NCBI RefSeq assembly: GCF_001425235.1
Contig: NZ_LMEA01000011.1
Coordinates: 803,523-867,522, forward strand
Origin: Devosia sp. Root413D1
GTDB lineage: Bacteria > Pseudomonadota > Alphaproteobacteria > Rhizobiales > Devosiaceae
Direction: 5' to 3'
DNA: 64,000 nucleotides
A program made the translations under genes and the position numbers. The stretch's first letter is position 1. Every line of letters starts with the position of its first letter. Shown here one piece after another: positions 27,212 to 37,800 of the stretch. The notes under the pieces are model-generated. The model was not told the origin of the DNA. It made no database searches and worked only from the letters and a program-made list of their open reading frames with translations.

Positions 27212-28504
27212 ATGACAAAACACAAGTTGCAAGTAGCGGCGTGTTCACTCTCGTTTCTGATTGCAGCCGCGGCGCCGGCACTAGGGGGCGAAACCGAAGC
27301 CTGCATCTACAAGCAGTATGGCCCCGGCGTTGCCATGGTGCTCTTCGAGTATACCGCTAAGGACGGGACCAGCGGATTTACCTTCGGCAGTGGTTTTGTC
27401 GTCAGCAAGGAGGGTTACATCATCACCTCACTGCATGTCCTCAGGCCACCCAAGGTGGACGCGGTTGCAGAGGCAGACATCGCTCAAAGAAAATATCGGG
27501 TGCGCCTTGGATCATACGAGGCTTCGGCTCTGTCGGCGAGCTTGGAGTACTCTGACGAAACGAACGACCTGGCACTTCTGAAGATCAGGCAGGACGAGCG
27601 GTACACGGTATTGCCAATCGGGAGCAGTACAGGCTTCACCGTTGGGGACGAACTCACCGCTGCCGGGTTCCCATCCGGCGACCTGGACGTCCCGGAGACC
27701 AGCCAGATCTCGGCATTAAACACCTATATCGGCCCTCTGACACCGGACCCCAACAATCAGCCGGCGCCTAACGGTTGGTGGCAAACCTCGCTGGCGCTCA
27801 ATCCCGGCGATAGTGGTGGGCCGGTGTTCGGAGCTGACGGAACAGTTGTAGGCGTCTCGGCGGCTATGCGCGATGATCAGGCGCAGCTCATCAGCTTTGT
27901 GGTGCCGATACAAAAGGCCACGCCGCTCCTGGCGCAGGCCGGCGTGGTTTTGCAGACCGAAGGTGCGTGCAAGAAGAATGACAAAGACCTTCAGGAGCTG
28001 CAGCAGAAATACGACGCCCTCAAGGCGGAAACCGAGCGGAACACTGGTGCAATCGGCACATTGGGGAATACGACTTTCGACCTCGAGCATCTGTTGCGCG
28101 ACGCTGTTCCCGGCGGTGCGGTCATGGCTTTTGATCTGGAACAGTGTCCTGCTGGCTGGGGGCGGTTCGAGCCCGCGGTGGCGCGTCGAATTGTTGGCGC
28201 CGGCGAGGCCGATGGCGTCGACGATAGGGGGGCGAACCTTTCGAGTTACGTGCTCGGACAAACCGGCGGCGCCGAGGCAACGACACTTTCGGTCGACCAA
28301 CTGCCACCACACAGCTTCTCGATTTCGGTCGTACAGGACACCAGCAACAACTATTTTAACGGAGACTATGCGATGACGAAGGTCGTTGGAACGCCGCCTG
28401 CTCCCCCTAACGGGACTTTGATCAAGTCGGACACGATCGGCAACGGAGCGCCAGTCAGCGTGCGCGATCCTTTCGTCGCACTGACCTATTGCGTAAAAGA
28501 GTAG
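27212..28504 (+). CDS. Exported trypsin-like serine protease fused to a phage tail-collar-like domain
   Basis: A 430-residue protein. Signal peptide ACSLSFLIAAAAPALGG. The protease domain (about 30-250) has a chymotrypsin-fold triad: His near 74 in YIITSLHVL, Asp near 118 in NDLALLK, and Ser near 200 in NPGDSGGPVFG; it looks HtrA-like. A short coiled coil follows (DLQELQQKYDALKAETE). From about 298 the chain reads PGGAVMAFDLEQCPAGWGRF and later QTGGAEATTLSVDQLPPHSF. This is the pattern of phage tail-collar/fibre tips, where CPAGW and the QLPPH loop recur. No PDZ domain is present. The collar part may trimerise or bind a surface and so target the protease. Confidence 0.8.
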   Translation: MTKHKLQVAACSLSFLIAAAAPALGGETEACIYKQYGPGVAMVLFEYTAKDGTSGFTFGSGFVVSKEGYIITSLHVLRPPKVDAVAEADIAQRKYRVRLGSYEASALSASLEYSDETNDLALLKIRQDERYTVLPIGSSTGFTVGDELTAAGFPSGDLDVPETSQISALNTYIGPLTPDPNNQPAPNGWWQTSLALNPGDSGGPVFGADGTVVGVSAAMRDDQAQLISFVVPIQKATPLLAQAGVVLQTEGACKKNDKDLQELQQKYDALKAETERNTGAIGTLGNTTFDLEHLLRDAVPGGAVMAFDLEQCPAGWGRFEPAVARRIVGAGEADGVDDRGANLSSYVLGQTGGAEATTLSVDQLPPHSFSISVVQDTSNNYFNGDYAMTKVVGTPPAPPNGTLIKSDTIGNGAPVSVRDPFVALTYCVKE

Positions 28505-28631
28505 ATGTCGGGTGGCCTGCGGCCTGCCTAAATATCGGCGGGCGCGGACGGACTCTTCGGTCATGGCAGCAAGCTCCGGTTCCGCAGGCGAATCGAGCAC
28601 GCGTCGGCATCGAGGCACGCGAGCCAGCAGC

Positions 28632-28905
28632 CTATGCGACAGGCAGGCGTGGACACCCCTGGTCCCCGTTGACGACTTGCACAACCCGTAGGTCCACGAC
28701 AACGCTCCCGAGCGCCATAGCCTCGACGCGGCCGAGCCCGTAGAGTTCGCCGATTAGGTCGACCATCCCCATCTAGCGCCTGGACCGTCGCCTCGCTCAG
28801 ATCCTCATGAAACCCGAAAGTAATCCATCCGGCTGGTGTATTGGCCCTTGGACTCCTGATCTCCAAGGTCCCCTCCAGGCGAACGGTGACCTCGACATTC
28901 GACAT
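28632..28905 (-). pseudogene. Acetamidase/formamidase C-terminal fragment, frameshifted
   Basis: Reading minus from 28905, NTPAGWITFGFHEDLSEA matches the C-terminal region of acetamidase/formamidase. After a one-base frame change near 28775 the match resumes as GMVDLIGELYGLGRVEAMAL and VVDLRVVQVVNGDQG, ending at 28632. DLRVxQxVNG is a strong signature of this family. Only about the last 90 residues remain, the catalytic N-terminal part is gone, and the frame is broken, so it is a remnant. It abuts the HlyD-tail remnant on the other strand. Confidence 0.6.
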
Positions 28906-28912
28906 CGCTTCC

Positions 28913-28987
28913 CCCGATCGCATGGTGCTAGCGTTTCTGACTAAGCCGCTGACCGACCTGCTGGGTCGGGTGTTCCGAAAGGATTGA
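28913..28987 (+). pseudogene. Remnant of a second HlyD-like gene: last 24 codons
   Basis: The plus strand encodes DRMVLAFLTKPLTDLLGRVF followed by RKD and a stop. This aligns without gaps to the end of the adaptor encoded at 22408-23733 (DRTVLEFLSKPLTDLLGRAF, RED, stop). The last 21 codons share 16 residues; the DNA is roughly three quarters identical by hand count. Divergence is too great for a recent duplication, so it marks an old paralogous type I secretion locus or an imported 3' end. Confidence 0.75.
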
Positions 28988-29058
28988 GGCCCCAAGACAA
29001 GAGGACACAGGGTGCGAACATCTGCTTTGGCCCCAACCCAACGAAAAGTATCAGCTAC

Positions 29059-29982
29059 CTAGTCCGGGATATCGCTCCGTGCGGCGCAGTGCGCCAGCCG
29101 GGTCTCACCGCCCCAGGCGTCGAATGCGGCGCGCGCGGCATCAGCTACGGAGCTTTGGGTGAAGGGAGGCGACATTCCGTTACCGCCAAAGAACACCCAA
29201 ATGACCCTTCGAGTATCGACAACACCGTCGTAGCGATGCGAGTACTCAACGCCGGGATCGATCGCGAGGCCTGCGACCTGCCGCGCGAGTGCCGGGGTGC
29301 CTTCTCCCACCCGCGGACCCGTGTCCCCGACAATAAAGGGAACCGCCACGTTCTTCACGGGGTCGATCGCAACGCCAAATGTACCAACAACCACGCCTCT
29401 CGCGGTGAGCGAGGCAGAGCTCCGAATGACACCAGCCGGAATTGTCAGCGGTTCGACGTAACGCCGCTGATCTTCCGGTGGGAAGTGGGGATCGATGAGC
29501 GCGGTAGGCGATACGAAGAAGCCGTCCGCCTGCAGCACGGGTACCACACCCTCCACGGTGTTGCTCCCGACCCGCACTCTGCCCTGGCCAAGCACGCCAA
29601 ACCAACGCACCGCGCCAACGGTAGGGTCATTCCACCCCGCAGCGCCGATGGCTGCAACGTCGGTCATAAACCTGCCAGTGCACGTCTCATTGCTCTCAGA
29701 TCCCTGGTAGCGGCTACCGTCGGGGAGGAACACCTCGCCTGCATTGCAGAGGTGGATAAGGGCACCACCGGCTCTGTTCTTAAGATGGTAGGCTCGGGCA
29801 GAGCCATCGATATTGATGTTCATCTTGGCCCTAAGCACCACGCTTCCGTCTTCGAGGACATTCGCCGCTTGTGAGCCAATGCTGATGCTGCCGACGGAGT
29901 CGCATTCGCCAGCGTAACTTGCACCAAAAATGCCAAAGGCCGCCAAAGCCGCCAATATTGCCCGAAGCTGTGTCGAGAACAT
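29059..29982 (-). CDS. Exported GH75-like (chitosanase family) protein
   Basis: A 307-residue exported protein. Signal AILAALAAFGIFGASYAGE. The pattern fits bacterial GH75-like proteins: AKMNINIDGSARAYH with candidate catalytic Asp near 59, ADGFFVSPTALIDP, RRYVEPLTIPAG, and FIVGDTGPRVGEGTPALA with candidate Glu near 227. GH75 enzymes cleave chitosan, releasing glucosamine oligomers. The assignment is from motif recognition, not alignment. AAAGGAGA precedes the ATG. It is downstream of, and codirectional with, the unknown gene at 30105 and the giant RTX gene. Confidence 0.62.
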   Translation of the reverse strand: MFSTQLRAILAALAAFGIFGASYAGECDSVGSISIGSQAANVLEDGSVVLRAKMNINIDGSARAYHLKNRAGGALIHLCNAGEVFLPDGSRYQGSESNETCTGRFMTDVAAIGAAGWNDPTVGAVRWFGVLGQGRVRVGSNTVEGVVPVLQADGFFVSPTALIDPHFPPEDQRRYVEPLTIPAGVIRSSASLTARGVVVGTFGVAIDPVKNVAVPFIVGDTGPRVGEGTPALARQVAGLAIDPGVEYSHRYDGVVDTRRVIWVFFGGNGMSPPFTQSSVADAARAAFDAWGGETRLAHCAARSDIPD

Positions 29983-30104
29983 TCCTGTCTCCTTTTCGTT
30001 GCAAACGGTTACTGGTTGCGGTCGGGGTCAGGTTGCGGCAGCGGGCAGCAGCGAATTAGTGCATAGTACCTCTACGCCGAACGCTGACACGCTCACCGTT
30101 GATT

Positions 30105-31676
30105 TCACGGTGGGTTCGTTATGCTCAGTTCGCCGCACTTGTTGGCAGCATCCGTAACAATGGCCGAGATCATCGCGAAATCCCGCATTATCGTTACCTT
30201 CTCGATCCCGTTCGGGCCAAAGAATGGTCCGAACACTACGGCCTGCGATTCTGCTGCAGTCACTGCATTCGGATCGACCACAAAGCCGAGGAATGCTGCG
30301 ACTGCTCCATCGCCAACGGTATCCAGCGCAGCGAGCTTCACCGTTGCTGCGTAACACCCAAAGCGTCGAATTTTCGAGGACGCCAGCGAGTCGACAAGCG
30401 CGTCACGGCTCAGAGACCTGTCGCCGCCGCCAGCGAGTTCATCGCTCGTTCTGTCGCTGACCAGAACGCTGTCGGCGAAGAGTGTCGCGAGCACGGCTCG
30501 CTGGTGCGCGGCCACCGTTCCGGTACGTCCAGCAGCCGACAGGCTGCTAACGAGGTCAAACAAGCTTCTCTTAACCTTATCGAACGGCGGCTGCGCCCCT
30601 GGCGCGGCTTCGTCGACAGGATGCACTGTGTCGACTTCCGGTAGCGTGTACCTTTGCGTCAGGACGTCCACATTGCCCCAGAATCTCTCCGGAAGCTTCG
30701 AAAGCAGCTCGATCGCCTGCTCACGTGTCAGGCACTGAAGTATCTCGGATTTGGTGAACTTCGCCCTCAGCGCCAGCTGCAGCTTGGCATAGCCAAGATC
30801 GAGCGGCGCATGCATCCCAAGATCATACAATTCCCTGTTGATCGTTAGGCATGTGTCAGAAAACGACGCCTTGTTCAGAGTGAATTTTGCACTTCCGATC
30901 TGATCATCAAGGTATTTGGTAAACGCGTACTTTCCATCCTGAACCAAGGACGCAACCGGCCTGACGGTGACTGTCTCGGTGCTGAACGGCGCAGAAATTT
31001 CGTATGTCCCGGCCACAAGAGTGGCCGAACCCGCTCGGATTTTGGTTCCTTCATTCAGTGTACTGAGCAAGTCCTGATAGGGCTTTTTCAGGCTCTCGAT
31101 GCCCGCAGTGAACGTGGTCACCGCGGCGGCCTCGGGAGTGGCACCGAAGAGCGCGAGAAGGGGTGAGGCGAGCTTCAAAGCGCCGGTAATGACCCCAACG
31201 ACCGGTGATGGTTCAGTAGTCGCAGAGAACGCCGAGGCAATGACCAGGTGGATGTTTGGGCCACCCGCCACAACGACCGTCCGCTTGCAGTCGCTGTCTC
31301 GCCACCCAGTATCCTTCGCACTTGTGTACGGATGGACAACGACAAGCGCGTCGGTCGGCAATTGCGTGAGTGAGGGCGTGTCAGCAACATCCTTGAGAGT
31401 GATGATCAGCAGGTGAGATGCGGTGTAGTAAGTCCTGCTGAACACCCCGGTGGATTCAAAAACAGTCGGATCCGCGGGTACTTTCGCGCCCTTTGGCGAG
31501 CAACTGACATCAATCGCGTATAGCTGCCCATTCTGCATCTCGCCGTTGTTCTCGAGGAGTCTGACGGTTGTCCCATGCCGCAGAGACTGCGCCTCGACCG
31601 GCGCGACAACCAACAACCACGCCGATGCAACTATTGAGAGTACTCTGAGAACAACTCGCGCAACTATGCTGAACAT
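30105..31676 (-). CDS. Exported protein of unknown function (523 residues)
   Basis: Not recognised. The signal peptide is clear (VLRVLSIVASAWLLVVAPVEA) and AGGAG precedes the ATG. The N-terminal 130 residues look beta-rich (SLRHGTTVRLLENNGEMQNG, HLLIITLKDV). A small-residue hydrophobic stretch follows (VVGVITGALKLASPLLALFG), which may be a buried helix or membrane-inserting segment. The C-terminal half has several cysteines (SFSDTCLTINREL, ILQCLTREQA, RRFGCYAA, NKCGEL). No catalytic motif is seen. It lies between the giant RTX gene and the GH75-like gene, all on the minus strand. Confidence 0.7.
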   Translation of the reverse strand: MFSIVARVVLRVLSIVASAWLLVVAPVEAQSLRHGTTVRLLENNGEMQNGQLYAIDVSCSPKGAKVPADPTVFESTGVFSRTYYTASHLLIITLKDVADTPSLTQLPTDALVVVHPYTSAKDTGWRDSDCKRTVVVAGGPNIHLVIASAFSATTEPSPVVGVITGALKLASPLLALFGATPEAAAVTTFTAGIESLKKPYQDLLSTLNEGTKIRAGSATLVAGTYEISAPFSTETVTVRPVASLVQDGKYAFTKYLDDQIGSAKFTLNKASFSDTCLTINRELYDLGMHAPLDLGYAKLQLALRAKFTKSEILQCLTREQAIELLSKLPERFWGNVDVLTQRYTLPEVDTVHPVDEAAPGAQPPFDKVKRSLFDLVSSLSAAGRTGTVAAHQRAVLATLFADSVLVSDRTSDELAGGGDRSLSRDALVDSLASSKIRRFGCYAATVKLAALDTVGDGAVAAFLGFVVDPNAVTAAESQAVVFGPFFGPNGIEKVTIMRDFAMISAIVTDAANKCGELSITNPP

Positions 31677-31747
31677 CTACCTCTCCTGATCCGTCTGTGA
31701 ACTGTGGGTGCCGATTGCGCGGCGCCCTGCCGATCCCGTGAGGCCCC

Positions 31748-31780
31748 GGGCCTGGCGCTGGAGGTCGTTGCGCCAGGCCC
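31748..31780 (-). terminator. Strong stem-loop downstream of the RTX gene
   Basis: GGGCCTGGCGC (31748-31758) and GCGCCAGGCCC (31770-31780) form a perfect 11-bp stem with an 11-base loop. It sits between the RTX stop and the next gene on the minus strand. No U-tract follows, so it may be an attenuator, an mRNA-stabilising hairpin or a weak terminator. Confidence 0.6.
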
Positions 31781-31789
31781 GCCGGCCTT

Positions 31790-31814
31790 GTCACCGTTCG
31801 CTTGAAACGGTGAC
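31790..31814 (-). terminator. Stem-loop immediately after the RTX stop codon
   Basis: GTCACCGTT (31790-31798) and AACGGTGAC (31806-31814) form a perfect 9-bp stem with a 7-base loop, two bases beyond the RTX stop. With the second hairpin at 31748 it makes a double stem-loop that could limit read-through from the very long mRNA. Confidence 0.55.
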
Positions 31815-31816
31815 TG

Positions 31817-34800
31817 CTAGAGGCCGAAGAGGTTCGTGTCGGCGTCGTAGTGCCAGGTCTGGTTGGCGAAGACGACGTTCACTCCCTCCGGATCACCGAC
31901 GTCGCGGACGGTGATGGCTTCGCCCCAGTTGGACTGGACGGCCGAGCCGTCGAGCACCGCGCTTTCGTTGACTTCGATGACCAGGTCGTCACCCACCATC
32001 GAGGCCCGGAGCAGGCTGTTGGCGTTGCCGCCGACCAGCGCCATGGCGTCGTTGAGCAGGCCCGACAGGTCGATGCTGTCGCCGTCGGCGATGGAGAAAT
32101 CGAAGATCTCGTCGGAGTGATCGGCCATCGCGCCGCCGGCGCCGCCGAAATCGGCGACGTTGAAGTCGAACACATCGGCGCCGGCGCCGCCGAACAGGTC
32201 GTCATGGCCGGTGCCGCCGATCAGCGTGTCCGCTCCGTTATTGCCGCTCAGCGTATCGTCGCCGGCCGCGCCGAACAGGATGTTGCTGCCGGAGTTGCCG
32301 CTGACCAGGTTGTCGAGCGCGTTGCCGGTGCCGGAGACCGACGCCGTGCCAGTGAGGATGAGGTTTTCGACCACCCCCAGGACGTGCGCCCCGTCGGCGA
32401 GGAGGCTGAAGCTGACCGAGGACTGGACGGTATCCACCCCCGAGCCGCCGGTCGCCTCGTCGACGCTGTCGCCGGCATTGTCGACGACATAGGTGTCGTT
32501 GCCGCCGCCGCCGATCAGGGTGTCGGCGCCGCCACCGCCGTTCAGCGTATCGTTGCCGAGCCCGCCCGAGAGCGTGTTGCCGGCGGCGTTGCCGATCAGC
32601 ACGTTGGCGAGCCCGTTGCCGGTGCCGCCGATCGCCGCGGAGCCGCCGAGGGTGAGGTTTTCGACATTGGCGCCGAGCACGAACGTGCCGGCGGCGCCGT
32701 TGAAGATCACCGTGTCGGTGCCCGCCGAGGCGGCCTCGGTGACCACGTCGCCGACGATATCGGCAATGTAGGTGTCGTTGCCGAGGCCACCCGCCAGCGT
32801 GTCGGTCCCTGCCCCGCCATCGAGGACATTGCTGCCGGCGTTGCCGGTAATCAGGTTGTCCGCAGCGTTGCCGGTACCGGTGAGGTTCGCCGTGCCGGTG
32901 AGGGTCAGCCGCTCCACCTCGCCCAGCACGTGAGCCGAGTCGGCGAGGCTGAAGCTGATCGAGGACTGCACCGTGTCGATGCCGGCCCCGTCATGGCCCA
33001 ACTCGTCGACGATATCGCCGGCATTGTCGACGACATAGGTGTCGCCGCCGGCGCCGCCGCTCATCAGGTCGGCCCCTTCGAGCCCGTTGAGGACATTGGC
33101 GCCGATGCCGCCGATGATCAGATTGGCGAGGCTGTTGCCGGTGCCGTTGATGGCGCCGGTGCCGGTCAGCGTCAGGTTCTCGACCTCGGCCCCCAGCGTA
33201 TGGGAGACCGAGGAGAGCACCAGGTCGGTGCCCTCGCCGGCGAGCTCGCTGACCACATCGCCCAGGTTGTCGACGATGAAGCTGTCATCGCCTTCGCCGC
33301 CGGCCATGCTGTCGGCGCCGGCCCCGCCATTGAGGGTGTCGTTGCCGCCCCCCCCGCTCAGGGTGTTGCTGGCGCCGTTGCCGGTGATCAGGTTGGCGAG
33401 GCTGTTGCCGGTGCCGTTGATGGCCGAGGTGCCGGTCAAGGTCAGGTTCTCGACCTCATCGCCGAGGCTGTAGCTCACCGAGCTCCGTACCTCGTCGACG
33501 CCTTCACCGGCCAGTTCGGTCACCGCGTCGCCCGCATTGTCTGCGATGTAGATATCGTCGCCCGCCCCGCCGAGCATGGTGTCGATGCCAGCGCCGCCGC
33601 TCAGCACGTTGGCGTTGCCATTGCCGGTGATGGTGTTGTCGAGGCCGTTGCCGGTACCGGCGAGCGCAGCGCCAACCAGCACCAGGTTCTCGAGGTTGGC
33701 GCCCAGGGTGTAATCGACCGAGGCACGCACCGTGTCGATGCCGGCCGAGGCTGCCTCGGTGATCGTCTCGCCACCATCGGTGAGGTAGGTGTCGTTGCCG
33801 AGGCCCCCGGCGAGGGTATCCGCGCCCACACCGCCATCGAGGACGTTGTCGCCGCCATTGCCGGTGAGGACGTTGTTGAGCCCGTTGCCGGTGCCATCGA
33901 TATTGGCCATGCCGGTGAGGGTCAGCCGCTCGACATCGCCCAGCACCGAGGCGCCGCCGAGGTCGAACGAGATGGCAGACTGCACCGTATCCGTGCCGGC
34001 CCCGCCATTGACGCTTTCGTCGATCACGTCCCCGGCTTCGTCGATGATGTAGATGTCGTTGCCGGCTCCACCAACCAGCAGATCCGCACCGGCGCCACCG
34101 TTCAGCGTATTGGCGGCGACGTTGCCGGTGATGACGTTGGCGAGGGCGTTGCCGGTGCCGTTGCTGGCGGCCGTGCCGGTCAGCGTCAGGTTCTCGACCT
34201 CGGCGCCCAGCGTGAAGCTGACCGAGGCGTTCACCTGGTCGGTGCCGCCGCCAGCCTGCTCGATCGCCTGGTCGCCGGCATTGTCGACGATATAGGTATC
34301 ATCGCCGGCCCCGCCGGCGAGGATGTCGGCGCCGGCCGCGCCGTTGAGCACGTTGGCCTCGGCATTGCCGGTGATGGCGTTGGCGAGCGCGTTGCCGGTG
34401 CCGTTGGCGGCATCGGCGCCGAGGATGAGATTTTCGACATTGCCGCCCAGCGTGTAATCGCCCGAGCCCTCGAACAGCACCGTGTCAGTGCCGGCATTGG
34501 CACCTTCTGTGACGATATCGGCAGCTTCGTCGATGACGTAGGTGTCGTTGCCGGCGCCGCCGACCAGCGTGTCGAGCCCGCCGCCGCCATTGAGCAGGTT
34601 ATTGCCCGCATTGCCGGTGATGAGGTTGGCGAGCGCGTTGCCGGTGCCATCGATATTGGCGGTACCGGTGAGCGTCAGGTTCTCGACCTCTTCGTCGATG
34701 CCATGGGAGACCGAGGACTGGACCAGGTCGGTGCCCTCGCCCACCAGTTCGACGACGGTGTCGCCGATATTGTCGACCACGTAGATGTCGTTGCCGAGCC

Positions 34801-37800
34801 CACCGATCAGCTGGTCGGCGCCCAGCCCGCCATTGAGCGTGTTGTTGGCGGCGTTGCCGGTGATCACGTTGGCGAGCCCGTTGCCGGTGCCGTTGATGCT
34901 GGTTGCGCCGGTGAGCGTCAGGTTTTCGACCTCGGCAGCCAGCGTGTAGGTCACCGACGAGCGCACCAGGTCGGTGCCCTCCCCGGCATTCTCGATCACC
35001 TGGTCGGTGCTGGCGCCGACGATGTAGGTGTCGTTGCCGGTGCCGCCGCGCATGGTGTCGCTGCCGATGCCGCCGTCGATCAGGTCGTCGCCGCCCAGCC
35101 CGCTGATCACGTCGTTGCCGCCATTGCCGTAGATCGTATCGGCTTCGTCGGTCGGCAGCGGCTGGCCCGCGGGGGTGTGGGTGGCATCGATCGTGTCGGC
35201 GCTGCCGGTGCCGTTGATGGTGACGCCATTGAGGTCGGTGACGGTGACCGTGATGCTCTGCGTGTCGCTGAGCGAACCGTCGCTCGCGGCGACCACCACC
35301 TCGTAGACATTGTTGCCGTCGGCATCGGTGGGGGCCTCGAAATCGGGGGCCGCAACGAAGCTCAGGACGCCGGTGGTTGGGTTGATCACGAACCGCGCCG
35401 CATCGGCCCCGCCGATGATGCTGTAGGTGACGCCGGGGCCGTCTATATCGGCGGCGACCACCGTGGTCACGGCGAGGCCGTTCTCGGCCCGGCTGATGGC
35501 GGCGGTTTCGCCGCCACCATTCGAGCTCAGCACCGGCGCGTCATTCACCGGCGTCACGTCGATGGTCATCGTCGCCGGGGCAGAAAGGATCGGCGTGCCG
35601 GCGCTGGCAATGTCGAGACCATCGCCATCGTTCCATTGCGCCGCGATCTCGCCGGCGCTCAGGGCGCGGCGCCACACCGCGACGTCGTCGATCGCGCCAT
35701 CGACGGTGAAATTGCGGCCGTCGGCGGCGTTACGGGCGCCGATCAGCAGCGGACCACCACTGGAGGTGATGGCCCCGCTCGCGGTGTAGGTCGTGCCCAG
35801 CACGCCGTCGAGATAGAGGCTGAAGGTGTCGCCCGAGCGGGTCACCACGGCCTGGTGCCAGTTGCCATCCTGAAGGTTCGAGGCTGGCAGGTCAGCAACA
35901 ACGGCACCGCTGGCGTGGAGCCGCAGGTCGGAGGCTCCGGGCATGGTCCAGGTCCAGCCCGGCCCGCCGCCCGAGAAGAAATCCTCGATCAGCGTCTGCT
36001 CGCGGCCGGTCGCGCCGTCGAGGCGGAACCAGGCCACTACCGAGAATTCGCCCTCGCCCAGGTCGAAGTCGGAACTGCTGCCGATCTCCTGGGCATAGCT
36101 GCCGACATTGCCGTCGAGCTCGAGACCCTGGCCGCGCAGGCCGGTGCCATAGGCAGCGCCGCCGAACAAAGCCACGTCATTGCTGCCCGCTGAGATATCC
36201 TCGCCCGAGCCCTCAAAACTCCAGGCGGCCGCGAGGCCGAACTGGCTGGCACTCGAAACGGCATAGGAGAACGAGGCGTAATCGTCGCCATTGGCGTCGG
36301 CGGCCGGGGTGTAGGTGAGTTTTCCGGCGGCGAGGTCGGCGGCGCTGACCGTAAAGCCGGCGCCGATTGCCCCGGCGTCGAGCGCCGTGCCGTCAAAGCT
36401 CAGCGTGCCGGCGCCGGGCGGCGAGTAGATGGTGACCGAGACCAGCCCACCGCCGCCCTGGTCGGGATCGGTAAAGGGGAAATCGTTGGCATCGAACGCA
36501 TAGGTACCGTCCTCGGCGACGGTCACCGTCGCATCGCTCGCTTCTGGCGCTTCGTCGACGTCACCGATCGCCACCTCGAAGGTGGTGGCCTCGGACGAGC
36601 CGTCGCTCGAGGTCGCAGTGACCTCGATCTCGACGCTGCCGCCGGTGGTTTCAAAGTTGATATTGGCCGCGGTAGTGACGACGCCGGTCTCGGCGTCGAT
36701 AGCGAACAGCCCGCCCGGGTTGCTGCTGAGCGAATAGGTGATGGTGTCGCCGGAGTTCGGGTCGCTGGCCGCCGCGGTGATGCCCACCGTGCTGCCGACC
36801 CCCACGTTCTCGTCGACCTGGTTGTCGGCGCCGTTGGCGTCCGTGGGCGCCGTCACCGGCGCGTTCAGCAGCTGCGCCGCGGTGAACGTTCCATCGGCAA
36901 ACGCGAAATTCTCCACTCCGGAAACCTGGTCGACGCCATCGTTCGGCCCGGCCCTGAGGTCGGTGATGGTGAAGCTGCCGCCCGGGTGGGCGACGACCTC
37001 GTAGTCGGCGCGGTCGCCGGAATAGTAGGCGGTATCTTCGCCGTCACCGCCGCCACCGATAAGGGTGTCCGCTCCGCCGCCGCCGGTCAGGGCGTCGCTG
37101 CCGCTGCTGCCGTCGAGCAGGTCGGCGCCGTCGCCCCCGATCAGCGTGTCATCGCCCCCGAGCCCCAGGAGGTCGTTGTCCTCGCCGTCGCCGATCAGCG
37201 TATCGGCGTGTGTGGTGCCGCGCACGTTCTCGATTTCGCTGAGCGTGTCATTGCCGCCGAACACGTCCCGGGCATGCCCGGCCGCCACCGTGTGGCTGCC
37301 GACCGTCACCGCGTCATCCGACATGTTGACGATGACGCCTTCGCCGGTGGCGAGCGGCCCGCCCGCATCCTCGCTGGAGGCCTCGAGCGAATAGTCGACC
37401 AGGTCGTCGTCGATGCCATCGACGCCACCAAAGGCATCGCCGGTGCCGCCGTCGATCAGGTCGTCGCCCGAACCGCCGACCAGCAGGTCGTCGCCATCGT
37501 CGCCGTGGAGCTCGTCATTGCCGACGCTGCCATAGAGGTTGTCCTGGTGCGTGCCGCCATGCATCACGTCGTCGCCCTGCCGGCCGACCATCTGGTCTTG
37601 CCCGCCGCCGCCATACATCTCGTCGGCGCCGCCGGCGCCACCGATGGTGTCGCTGCCCTCGCCGCCGTCGAGATAGTTGTCGCCGTCGCCGAGCAGGTGA
37701 TTGCCCGCCCCGATCCAGTCGTCGCCATCGCCGCCATAGATGCGGTCGACGCCCGAGCCGGCTGAAAGCGTGTCGTTGCCGCCCCCGCCGTGCAGCACCA

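Noticed and set aside
28489-28743. Plus-strand frame after the collar-fusion protease
   Set aside because: It overlaps the formamidase remnant on the other strand and has no recognisable features.
23669-28988. Direct repeat of the HlyD 3' end read as attachment sites of an integrated element
   Set aside because: The two copies are only about three quarters identical and there is no integrase or tRNA; true attachment repeats would be nearly identical. Kept as a fossil paralogue instead.
32200-35130. Regularly spaced repeats that could be taken for a CRISPR array
   Set aside because: The period is about 256 bases in frame with an RTX protein, repeats are imperfect, and no cas genes are present.
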